Assembly: GCA_019054805.1 (NCBI GenBank)
Contig: JAHQIY010000026.1
Span: forward strand, 558,001 to 622,000
DNA from: Brachionus manjavacas
Lineage: Eukaryota; Rotifera; Eurotatoria; Ploima; Brachionidae
Length of the DNA stretch: 64,000 nucleotides
Reading direction: 5' to 3'
Shown here: piece after piece, positions 22,683 through 33,375 of the stretch
How positions within the stretch are numbered: position 1 is the first letter of the stretch
Layout: each line of letters starts with the position of its first letter
Translations under genes and position numbers: made by a program
The notes under the pieces: model-generated
What the model was told of the DNA's origin: nothing
The model's input: only the letters and a program-made list of their open reading frames with translations
Database searches by the model: none

Positions 22683-23327
22683 TTACTCTTCGACCACAGC
22701 AAATGCTCTACTCAAAACATCTGCGTTAAGGTGCTTTTTACCCGCTCGATGTACTATCTCGAAACTATACGTTTGCAGACAAATAGCCCATCTTGCCAAT
22801 CTACCGTTGGCATCCCTTATTTTCATTAGCCAAAGCAAGGCCGAGTGGTCTGTGACAAGAATGAAAATATTTCCGTACACGTAAAATCTAAACTTTTTAA
22901 CAGACCAGACAACGGCAAGGCATTCCTTTTCCGTAATCCCATAGTGAAGTCCAGCTCCTTTTAAAGGTCTCGATGCGTAGGCACAGACATACTCGATACC
23001 CTTTTCATCTTTTTGGCAAAGAATAGCTCCTAGTTCAATTCTGGATGCGTCATTGTATAAAGTGAATTTTCGAGTCATTACTGGTGCTCTTAACACTGGA
23101 AAAGATGTCAACTTTTCCTTTAAGTCTTCAAAAGCTTTTTGACAGCTTTCTGTCCAATCCCACTTGACGTCCTTTTTAGTTAATTTTGTTAATGGTAGTG
23201 CTGGTTTCGCAAAATCTTTTACAAATTTTCTATAACTGTTGCAAAGACCCAAAAATTGTCTAATATGTTTAACTTTGCTTGGCACTGGCCAATTTTTAAC
23301 AGCTTGAATTTTCTCTGGGTCTATCAT
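22683..23327 (-). pseudogene. Ty3/gypsy-type RT thumb and RNase H
   Basis: A 214-codon open frame begins with the RT connection (IDPEKIQAVKNWPVP, then QFLGLCNSYRKFV). RNase H follows with Asp in FTLYNDASRIELGAIL, Glu in GITEKECLAVVW, Asp in LVTDHSALLWLM and Asp in HLNADVLSR, so the four acidic catalytic residues are present. It is the best preserved part of the pol. It is separated from the RT palm upstream by a stop. Confidence 0.85.
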
Positions 23328-23338
23328 GATTTTTTAGC

Positions 23339-23720
23339 TTAAATTATGTGCCCCAAGACTTTAGTTGTATCTTTAAAAAATTTACATTTCTTAAAGCTTA
23401 TCTTCAAATTCGCTTTCTTCAATCTTTCGAATACTCTCCTAAGAGCTTCTAGGTGATTTTTCATGTTGTCCGAGAACACAATGATATCTTCAATTAACAC
23501 AACTAAAGAGTTGATATCTCTAAACACAAATACCATTGTTCAGCTAAAGAAACTTGGTCGATTTTTTAAGCCAAACGGAAGTCTAAGAAATTCATAGTGT
23601 CCATCTGGTGTAGTAAAGGCGGTTAAAGCTATAGCCCCTTTCGCCATCAAAATTTGCCAATACCCTGATTTTAGATCCATCAACGAGAAAATCATCGCGA
23701 CCCCTAAAATGTCTATGTCA
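23339..23720 (-). pseudogene. Ty3/gypsy-type RT palm fragment
   Basis: Text includes SLMDLKSGYWQI (catalytic Asp), DGHYEFLRLPFGLKN and then, after a stop and a small deletion, VLIEDIIVFSDN. This last corresponds to the YxDD box but reads I-E-D, so the first Asp of the pair is Glu. LGHII closes it at 23339. The fingers domain is missing because gag is joined directly to the palm. Non-functional. Confidence 0.8.
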
Positions 23721-24202
23721 GTTATCCTTAGCCATTCTTCAACATTTTCAGTGTCCTTCGCACTAAATGTTGGTTGATTACCAAGATTCATCTTTGGTAA
23801 ACCCTGGAACATAGTCTTATTCAGTCTAAGTTCATTTATCAATGCAGCTATTGGATAAATTAAATCATTTTGATTTTGATTCTGGTTTACGGCTTGAGCT
23901 TGGGACTGAGTGTCCCCTTGCGGTGCCATTCCGTCTTGATGTTGTTGACCGGGAGTGTTTCCTTGTCCCCTCAAATTATTTAAGAAATCATTAAGTTTCT
24001 GATCGAGACTTATCTTCATTTGGTCAACGATTTACGTTGTTTTCTGTTCCAAAAACTTTTTCTGGACTTCAGCATGATCCAGTATTTTTCTGTCAACTGC
24101 CGCTTCGTCCATAATTGTATCGTCTAGTCTTAATGTGTTTTCAAAATCGCTAATGATTGACAAGAAAGCTTTGTCCAAATCTTGATTTGTCGAACCAGAC
24201 AT
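23721..24202 (-). pseudogene. gag N-terminal region fused to RT by an internal deletion
   Basis: ATG at 24202 starts MSGSTNQDLDKAF and continues to a stop at about 24032. It resumes in frame through a glutamine-rich linker (NQNQNQND) and a capsid-like motif (FSAKDTENVEEWL). At about 23720 it passes directly into RT (ILGVAMIFSLMDL). Protease, nucleocapsid and RT fingers are therefore deleted. The start lies 39 bases downstream of the PBS, as expected for gag. Confidence 0.65.
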
Positions 24203-24240
24203 ACAATTTTACTGAAATACCAATTGCTGCTTTCACTTCA

Positions 24241-24249
24241 CTGCTACCA
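24241..24249 (-). other. Primer binding site (tRNA-Met initiator type)
   Basis: On the minus strand TGGTAGCAG follows the LTR end after two bases. TGGTAGCAG is the start of the classic initiator-tRNA-Met primer site. The next bases (TGAAG) depart from the expected complement. Confidence 0.65.
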
Positions 24250-24251
24250 GT

Positions 24252-24543
24252 TGTGAGGCTGGAGGATAGTTTAATTGGATCGTTGTTTGATATTTTCTTT
24301 ATTATATTTATCAATAAAAATGTGGAGACTATTTATAATAATTCTCCTTAATTAATATTTAAGAAACTCAGCATCAAAAGTTAAGTAATAGAATATTAAA
24401 ATTCATAAATAATATAAAATAATAAAAAACAGATAACATATTATTTAACTTAAATAATTAAAAACATTAAAGATTGTTCCATGAAAACATGTTTAAATAA
24501 TTAAAATATTTTAGAATGTTCTATGACTGCGTGTCATATCACA
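24252..24543 (-). repeat. 5' LTR (292 bp) of the Ty3/gypsy-type element, unit 1
   Basis: The minus strand begins TGTGATATGACACG and ends CCAGCCTCACA, giving inverted ends TGTGA/TCACA. It contains a TATA box (TATAAATA, 24330-24337) and an AATAAAG signal near 24300. The PBS lies two bases further on. The LINE coding text stops exactly at 24543/24544. Copies lie at 26689-26980, 29126-29417, 31564-31855 and 34004-34295 in units 2-5. No 3' LTR was found beyond env. Confidence 0.7.
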
Positions 24544-26058
24544 GGGGCAACAAAGCCAGAGGCCTTTTCAGAACAAAAGGGCTGATAACGTCATGTCCGA
24601 CCGCTTTATGTGGATTGAGGCTACTTAGGTTAAAAATCTTCTCGTCGGTGAGCCGATTAAGCAGCCGATCACCCTCTAGTTTACTTTTAGTGCGGGAACT
24701 AAAAATTGGAAGAGAATTTGGATGTTTTTGTACAAAAACTGATTCAAACTGGTGGTTTAGGACATTTGATATGTCATATTTGTCTGTAATGGTTTCACCA
24801 AGTTTGGTTTTTAGAGCTCTAAGCTCTGGCTTAATATTTTGTTTATGTTTGACATATGAAAATATAATCTTTGGGGAGATTTTTGCTCGCTCAACTATTT
24901 TTTCGTATTCGTGGAGAGATCTTTTAACCTTGCTTCTTTACAATAAGCTCCATTCGATAAAGTTTAATTCTTCTTTCATTCTATTAAAGTCGCCGGAGTG
25001 GTTTTTAAATCGTTTTCCGACTCGACTCATGACCAAATCTCTTTCGACTAGGTACACAAAATTCATGGAGAAATATCCACACGACCTTTTGGTGTATGAA
25101 AAACTAGGGTGTTTGCGAATTTTATTGAGTTGAATATCTAACTAGTACAGTCACTGGACAAGTTTGGTGGTCGATAAAAACATCCAACTAGTAGTTTTAA
25201 GTGGCCAAGTTTGATCGAGCACCAGACCTGTTCGATATTAGGACAATTAAATTCAGTTTCTGCTACTTGTTTACTTTTAATGCTCGATTTAACGTAGATT
25301 GCAACACCACCACCGTGCTCTTTATTGTTTTGGGTAGAATTAAGTACCTCGTTTCCTACTCTATCTCGTAAATATATCATAACCTGGAATGTTCGTTACA
25401 GAGCTTTATTGAAACCATGTCTTAGAATTGACCATAAGATCCAGATTATATTCATTGGCTAACACGGTCAATGCGCATAGTTTTTCAGAATATAATGACG
25501 TTGCATTAGTTAAAGAATAAATCAATAATAAATATTGAGTTTAAAATTTTCCAAATCTGATTGTGGTGTTTCGGGAACTTTGGGGTGTTTTGGGGTAGGA
25601 ATCTTTTTAGAGACTAACTTTTCCCTTTCGGGCGTTGTTAGCGACTGGTTGGCTGACAAATGGGTGGACTTCTCTGTTGCCGATGTTTGTTTTTGTCGTG
25701 ACATTAATACAGCGTAATCTCCCGCTTCTAATGACGAAACGAAAGGGCTGATCAAGAAATTTATGTCGATTTAAATCCTCATTTGCTTCTTTACGCTGTT
25801 TGTTCAGCTCAAAAATTCCTGCTGCTCTGCCGGTGTACGATTCGGTCTGATGAAGACCTTTTCGTACGCCGCAGAATCAGCTAGATATTTCGCAGCAGTT
25901 AAAATTTCGTTTCTCGTTTCGGTACTCTCAAATTCAACAACCATTGGGTCACTATTTTTCTTATTTGATGCGTTATTTCGAGGTTTAATTCTATACGTGC
26001 TCTTTATTTTGGAGCTTCTATTTAAAGAATGAATCAGGTTGTTAACCAACGTCTCGTC

Positions 26059-28495
26059 GATTTTCACTTCTTTTTTAGTACACTTATAACCATAGCCATC
26101 CACTGAATACTTGCTCATCCCTAATACGAACTAATTTTTGCATCCCATTGATTGTACCTCTTCTAAAGATCTTGCACAATTCCTCGACATTGAGAATCTT
26201 GGACTATTTTTATCGATAGTACAGTATTCAAACGAACCGTCTATACTTTTAGCAAAAGTAAGTGGTAAAAGGATTGTGAAAAGAGCAAGTATCATAACTA
26301 AATTCTGAGATACTTTTAACTTGCAATTAACTCTATTTATCGGTATCGTATCCATTTTTGACTTTTCTTTCAGATAATCGTCCAGACAATCCATAGATAC
26401 AAAGTCCGATTCTTTTATCCCATGAATTTTCCTCATCTGGAAAACCCTTCCATTTTACAAAATAATCTTTCATTCCGCGTCAAGTTCTATCTTTTAATAT
26501 TTTTTCAATGTCATAGAATTCATTATTATCAATTACCGCATCTGAGACAATCTTAAGTTTATTTAGTGGATAACTTTGTTTCATTTCGACACCTTTACTA
26601 TTAGCTAAGATGTAATTACCTTTTCTTGTTCTTCTAACATACATGTTTTTTATTTACCAATTGCTGCTTTCACTTCACTGCTACCAGTTGTGAGGCTGGA
26701 GGATAGTTTAATTGGATCGTTGTTTGATATTTTCTTTATTATATTTATCAATAAAAATGTGGAGACTATTTATAATAATTCTCCTTAATTAATATTTAAG
26801 AAACTCAGCATCAAAAGTTAAGTAATAGAATATTAAAATTCATAAATAATATAAAATAATAAAAAACAGATAACATATTATTTAACTTAAATAATTAAAA
26901 ACATTAAAGATTGTTCCATGAAAACATGTTTAAATAATTAAAATATTTTAGAATGTTCTATGACTGCGTGTCATATCACAGGGGCAACAAAGCCAGAGGC
27001 CTTTTCAGAACAAAAGGGCTGATAACGTCATGTCCGACCGCTTTATGTGGATTGAGGCTACTTAGGTTAAAAATCTTCTCGTCGGTGAGCCGATTAAGCA
27101 GCCGATCACCCTCTAGTTTACTTTTAGTGCGGGAACTAAAAATTGGAAGAGAATTTGGATGTTTTTGTACAAAAACTGATTCAAACTGGTGGTTTAGGAC
27201 ATTTGATATGTCATATTTGTCTGTAATGGTTTCACCAAGTTTGGTTTTTAGAGCTCTAAGCTCTGGCTTAATATTTTGTTTATGTTTGACATATGAAAAT
27301 ATAATCTTTGGGGAGATTTTTGCTCGCTCAACTATTTTTTTCGTATTCGTGGAGAGATCTTTTAACCTTGCTTCTTTACAATAAGCTCCATTCGATAAAG
27401 TTTAATTCTTCTTTCATTCTATTAAAGTCGCCGGAGTGGTTTTTAAATCGTTTTCCGACTCGACTCATGACCAAATCTCTTTCGACTAGGTACACAAAAT
27501 TCATGGAGAAATATCCACACGACCTTTTGGTGTATGAAAAACTAGGGTGTTTGCGAATTTTATTGAGTTGAATATCTAACTAGTACAGTCACTGGACAAG
27601 TTTGGTGGTCGATAAAAACATCCAACTAGTAGTTTTAAGTGGCCAAGTTTGATCGAGCACCAGACCTGTTCGATATTAGGACAATTAAATTCAGTTTCTG
27701 CTACTTGTTTACTTTTAATGCTCGATTTAACGTAGATTGCAACACCACCACCGTGCTCTTTATTGTTTTGGGTAGAATTAAGTACCTCGTTTCCTACTCT
27801 ATCTCGTAAATATATCATAACCTGGAATGTTCGTTACAGAGCTTTATTGAAACCATGTCTTAGAATTGACCATAAGATCCAGATTATATTCATTGGCTAA
27901 CACGGTCAATGCGCATAGTTTTTCAGAATATAATGACGTTGCATTAGTTAAAGAATAAATCAATAATAAATATTGAGTTTAAAATTTTCCAAATCTGATT
28001 GTGGTGTTTCGGGAACTTTGGGGTGTTTTGGGGTAGGAATCTTTTTAGAGACTAACTTTTCCCTTTCGGGCGTTGTTAGCGACTGGTTGGCTGACAAATG
28101 GGTGGACTTCTCTGTTCCCGATGTTTGTTTTTGTCGTGACATTAATACAGCGTAATCTCCCGCTTCTAATGACGAAACGAAAGGGCTGATCAAGAAATTT
28201 ATGTCGATTTAAATCCTCATTTGCTTCTTTACGCTGTTTGTTCAGCTCAAAATTCCTGCTGCTCTGCCGGTGTACGATTCGGTCTGATGAAGACCTTTTC
28301 GTACGCCGCAGAATCAGCTAGATATTTCGCAGCAGTTAAAATTTCGTTTCTCGTTTCGGTACTCTCAAATTCAACAACCATTGGGTCACTATTTTTCTTA
28401 TTTGATGCGTTATTTCGAGGTTTAATTCTATACGTGCTCTTTATTTTGGAGCTTCTATTTAAAGAATGAATCAGGTTGTTAACCAACGTCTCGTC
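26059..28495 (-). repeat. Array unit 2 (deletion form)
   Basis: 2437 bp. Chromodomain/env piece 26059-26638, 17-base remnant ATACATGTTTTTTATTT, LTR 26689-26980, LINE RT-start 26981-27571, endonuclease 27576-27947, ORF1 to 28495. The T-run in the RT-start is seven T and shifts the frame relative to other units. Carries the GTTCCCGATG variant at about 28115. The ORF1 A-run is four A. Confidence 0.85.
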
Positions 28496-30933
28496 GATTT
28501 TCACTTCTTTTTTAGTACACTTATAACCATAGCCATCCACTGAATACTTGCTCATCCCTAATACGAACTAATTTTTGCATCCCATTGATTGTACCTCTTC
28601 TAAAGATCTTGCACAATTCCTCGACATTGAGAATCTTGGACTATTTTTATCGATAGTACAGTATTCAAACGAACCGTCTATACTTTTAGCAAAAGTAAGT
28701 GGTAAAAGGATTGTGAAAAGAGCAAGTATCATAACTAAATTCTGAGATACTTTTAACTTGCAATTAACTCTATTTATCGGTATCGTATCCATTTTTGACT
28801 TTTCTTTCAGATAATCGTCCAGACAATCCATAGATACAAAGTCCGATTCTTTTATCCCATGAATTTTCCTCATCTGGAAAACCCTTCCATTTTACAAAAT
28901 AATCTTTCATTCCGCGTCAAGTTCTATCTTTTAATATTTTTTCAATGTCATAGAATTCATTATTATCAATTACCGCATCTGAGACAATCTTAAGTTTATT
29001 TAGTGGATAACTTTGTTTCATTTCGACACCTTTACTATTAGCTAAGATGTAATTACCTTTTCTTGTTCTTCTAACATACATGTTTTTTATTTACCAATTG
29101 CTGCTTTCACTTCACTGCTACCAGTTGTGAGGCTGGAGGATAGTTTAATTGGATCGTTGTTTGATATTTTCTTTATTATATTTATCAATAAAAATGTGGA
29201 GACTATTTATAATAATTCTCCTTAATTAATATTTAAGAAACTCAGCATCAAAAGTTAAGTAATAGAATATTAAAATTCATAAATAATATAAAATAATAAA
29301 AAACAGATAACATATTATTTAACTTAAATAATTAAAAACATTAAAGATTGTTCCATGAAAACATGTTTAAATAATTAAAATATTTTAGAATGTTCTATGA
29401 CTGCGTGTCATATCACAGGGGCAACAAAGCCAGAGGCCTTTTCAGAACAAAAGGGCTGATAACGTCATGTCCGACCGCTTTATGTGGATTGAGGCTACTT
29501 AGGTTAAAAATCTTCTCGTCGGTGAGCCGATTAAGCAGCCGATCACCCTCTAGTTTACTTTTAGTGCGGGAACTAAAAATTGGAAGAGAATTTGGATGTT
29601 TTTGTACAAAAACTGATTCAAACTGGTGGTTTAGGACATTTGATATGTCATATTTGTCTGTAATGGTTTCACCAAGTTTGGTTTTTAGAGCTCTAAGCTC
29701 TGGCTTAATATTTTGTTTATGTTTGACATATGAAAATATAATCTTTGGGGAGATTTTTGCTCGCTCAACTATTTTTTTTTCGTATTCGTGGAGAGATCTT
29801 TTAACCTTGCTTCTTTACAATAAGCTCCATTCGATAAAGTTTAATTCTTCTTTCATTCTATTAAAGTCGCCGGAGTGGTTTTTAAATCGTTTTCCGACTC
29901 GACTCATGACCAAATCTCTTTCGACTAGGTACACAAAATTCATGGAGAAATATCCACACGACCTTTTGGTGTATGAAAAACTAGGGTGTTTGCGAATTTT
30001 ATTGAGTTGAATATCTAACTAGTACAGTCACTGGACAAGTTTGGTGGTCGATAAAAACATCCAACTAGTAGTTTTAAGTGGCCAAGTTTGATCGAGCACC
30101 AGACCTGTTCGATATTAGGACAATTAAATTCAGTTTCTGCTACTTGTTTACTTTTAATGCTGATTTAACGTAGATTGCAACACCACCACCGTGCTCTTTA
30201 TTGTTTTGGGTAGAATTAAGTACCTCGTTTCCTACTCTATCTCGTAAATATATCATAACCTGGAATGTTCGTTACAGAGCTTTATTGAAACCATGTCTTA
30301 GAATTGACCATAAGATCCAGATTATATTCATTGGCTAACACGGTCAATGCGCATAGTTTTTCAGAATATAATGACGTTGCATTAGTTAAAGAATAAATCA
30401 ATAATAAATATTGAGTTTAAAATTTTCCAAATCTGATTGTGGTGTTTCGGGAACTTTGGGGTGTTTTGGGGTAGGAATCTTTTTAGAGACTAACTTTTCC
30501 CTTTCGGGCGTTGTTAGCGACTGGTTGGCTGACAAATGGGTGGACTTCTCTGTTGCCGATGTTTGTTTTTGTCGTGACATTAATACAGCGTAATCTCCCG
30601 CTTCTAATGACGAAACGAAAGGGCTGATCAAGAAATTTATGTCGATTTAAATCCTCATTTGCTTCTTTACGCTGTTTGTTCAGCTCAAAATTCCTGCTGC
30701 TCTGCCGGTGTACGATTCGGTCTGATGAAGACCTTTTCGTACGCCGCAGAATCAGCTAGATATTTCGCAGCAGTTAAAATTTCGTTTCTCGTTTCGGTAC
30801 TCTCAAATTCAACAACCATTGGGTCACTATTTTTCTTATTTGATGCGTTATTTCGAGGTTTAATTCTATACGTGCTCTTTATTTTGGAGCTTCTATTTAA
30901 AGAATGAATCAGGTTGTTAACCAACGTCTCGTC
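28496..30933 (-). repeat. Array unit 3 (deletion form)
   Basis: 2438 bp. Same order as unit 2, with LTR 29126-29417 and LINE RT-start 29418-30010. The endonuclease carries a private one-base deletion (ATGCTGATTT at about 30158, where others have ATGCTCGATTT) that breaks its frame. T-run nine, ORF1 A-run four, GTTGCCGATG variant. Confidence 0.85.
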
Positions 30934-33375
30934 GATTTTCACTTCTTTTTTAGTACACTTATAACCATAGCCATCCACTGAATACTTGCTCATCCCTAAT
31001 ACGAACTAATTTTTGCATCCCATTGATTGTACCTCTTCTAAAGATCTTGCACAATTCCTCGACATTGAGAATCTTGGACTATTTTTATCGATAGTACAGT
31101 ATTCAAACGAACCGTCTATACTTTTAGCAAAAGTAAGTGGTAAAAGGATTGTGAAAAGAGCAAGTATCATAACTAAATTCTGAGATACTTTTAACTTGCA
31201 ATTAACTCTATTTATCGGTATCGTATCCATTTTTGACTTTTCTTTCAGATAATCGTCCAGACAATCCATAGATACAAAGTCCGATTCTTTTATCCCATGA
31301 ATTTTCCTCATCTGGAAAACCCTTCCATTTTACAAAATAATCTTTCATTCCGCGTCAAGTTCTATCTTTTAATATTTTTTCAATGTCATAGAATTCATTA
31401 TTATCAATTACCGCATCTGAGACAATCTTAAGTTTATTTAGTGGATAACTTTGTTTCATTTCGACACCTTTACTATTAGCTAAGATGTAATTACCTTTTC
31501 TTGTTCTTCTAACATACATGTTTTTTATTTACCAATTGCTGCTTTCACTTCACTGCTACCAGTTGTGAGGCTGGAGGATAGTTTAATTGGATCGTTGTTT
31601 GATATTTTCTTTATTATATTTATCAATAAAAATGTGGAGACTATTTATAATAATTCTCCTTAATTAATATTTAAGAAACTCAGCATCAAAAGTTAAGTAA
31701 AAGAATATTAAAATTCATAAATAATATAAAATAATAAAAAACAGATAACATATTATTTAACTTAAATAATTAAAAACATTAAAGATTGTTCCATGAAAAC
31801 ATGTTTAAATAATTAAAATATTTTAGAATGTTCTATGACTGCGTGTCATATCACAGGGGCAACAAAGCCAGAGGCCTTTTCAGAACAAAAGGGCCTGATA
31901 ACGTCATGTCCGACCGCTTTATGTGGATTGAGGCTACTTAGGTTAAAAATCTTCTCGTCGGTGAGCCGATTAAGCAGCCGATCACCCTCTAGTTTACTTT
32001 TAGTGCGGGAACTAAAAATTGGAAGAGAATTTGGATGTTTTTGTACAAAAACTGATTCAAACTGGTGGTTTAGGACATTTGATATGTCATATTTGTCTGT
32101 AATGGTTTCACCAAGTTTGGTTTTTAGAGCTCTAAGCTCTGGCTTAATATTTTGTTTATGTTTGACATATGAAAATATAATCTTTGGGGAGATTTTTGCT
32201 CGCTCAACTATTTTTTTTTCGTATTCGTGGAGAGATCTTTTAACCTTGCTTCTTTACAATAAGCTCCATTCGATAAAGTTTAATTCTTCTTTCATTCTAT
32301 TAAAGTCGCCGGAGTGGTTTTTAAATCGTTTTCCGACTCGACTCATGACCAAATCTCTTTCGACTAGGTACACAAAATTCATGGAGAAATATCCACACGA
32401 CCTTTTGGTGTATGAAAAACTAGGGTGTTTGCGAATTTTATTGAGTTGAATATCTAACTAGTACAGTCACTGGACAAGTTTGGTGGTCGATAAAAACATC
32501 CAACTAGTAGTTTTAAGTGGCCAAGTTTGATCGAGCACCAGACCTGTTCGATATTAGGACAATTAAATTCAGTTTCTGCTACTTGTTTACTTTTAATGCT
32601 CGATTTAACGTAGATTGCAACACCACCACCGTGCTCTTTATTGTTTTGGGTAGAATTAAGTACCTCGTTTCCTACTCTATCTCGTAAATATATCATAACC
32701 TGGAATGTTCGTTACAGAGCTTTATTGAAACCATGTCTTAGAATTGACCATAAGATCCAGATTATATTCATTGGCTAACACGGTCAATGCGCATAGTTTT
32801 TCAGAATATAATGACGTTGCATTAGTTAAAGAATAAATCAATAATAAATATTGAGTTTAAAATTTTCCAAATCTGATTGTGGTGTTTCGGGAACTTTGGG
32901 GTGTTTTGGGGTAGGAATCTTTTTAGAGACTAACTTTTCCCTTTCGGGCGTTGTTAGCGACTGGTTGGCTGACAAATGGGTGGACTTCTCTGTTGCCGAT
33001 GTTTGTTTTTGTCGTGACATTAATACAGCGTAATCTCCCGCTTCTAATGACGAAACGAAAGGGCTGATCAAGAAATTTATGTCGATTTAAATCCTCATTT
33101 GCTTCTTTACGCTGTTTGTTCAGCTCAAAAAATTCCTGCTGCTCTGCCGGTGTACGATTCGGTCTGATGAAGACCTTTTCGTACGCCGCAGAATCAGCTA
33201 GATATTTCGCAGCAGTTAAAATTTCGTTTCTCGTTTCGGTACTCTCAAATTCAACAACCATTGGGTCACTATTTTTCTTATTTGATGCGTTATTTCGAGG
33301 TTTAATTCTATACGTGCTCTTTATTTTGGAGCTTCTATTTAAAGAATGAATCAGGTTGTTAACCAACGTCTCGTC
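30934..33375 (-). repeat. Array unit 4 (deletion form, open ORF1 stretch)
   Basis: 2442 bp. LTR 31564-31855 with the TAAAAGAAT variant shared with unit 5. LINE RT-start 31856-32449 with an extra C (GGGCCTGATAAC). Endonuclease frame 32454-32696. The ORF1 A-run is six A, so the conserved ORF1 region is open from the unit 5 junction through to 32923 (163 codons), the longest ORF1 frame in the array. Confidence 0.85.

Larger units (their letters stand above)
20964..26058 (-). repeat. Array unit 1 (long form, retains pol)
   Basis: Contains everything in the later units plus the integrase, RNase H, RT and gag remnants between 21544 and 24218. LINE parts on the minus strand are: RT-start/linker 24544-25133 (HKAVGHDVISPFVLK, frame broken at one stop); endonuclease 25138-25490 (GGGVAIYVKSS, LLVGCFYRPPN, then truncated); ORF1 25510-26058. 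The ORF1 A-run has five A and is out of frame. Confidence 0.85.

Noticed and set aside
24516..25133. 205-codon plus-strand ORF, repeated in each array unit
   Set aside because: It is the antisense of LINE linker/RT-start coding text (HKAVGHDVISPFVLK on the minus strand). Its recurrence is due to the tandem array.
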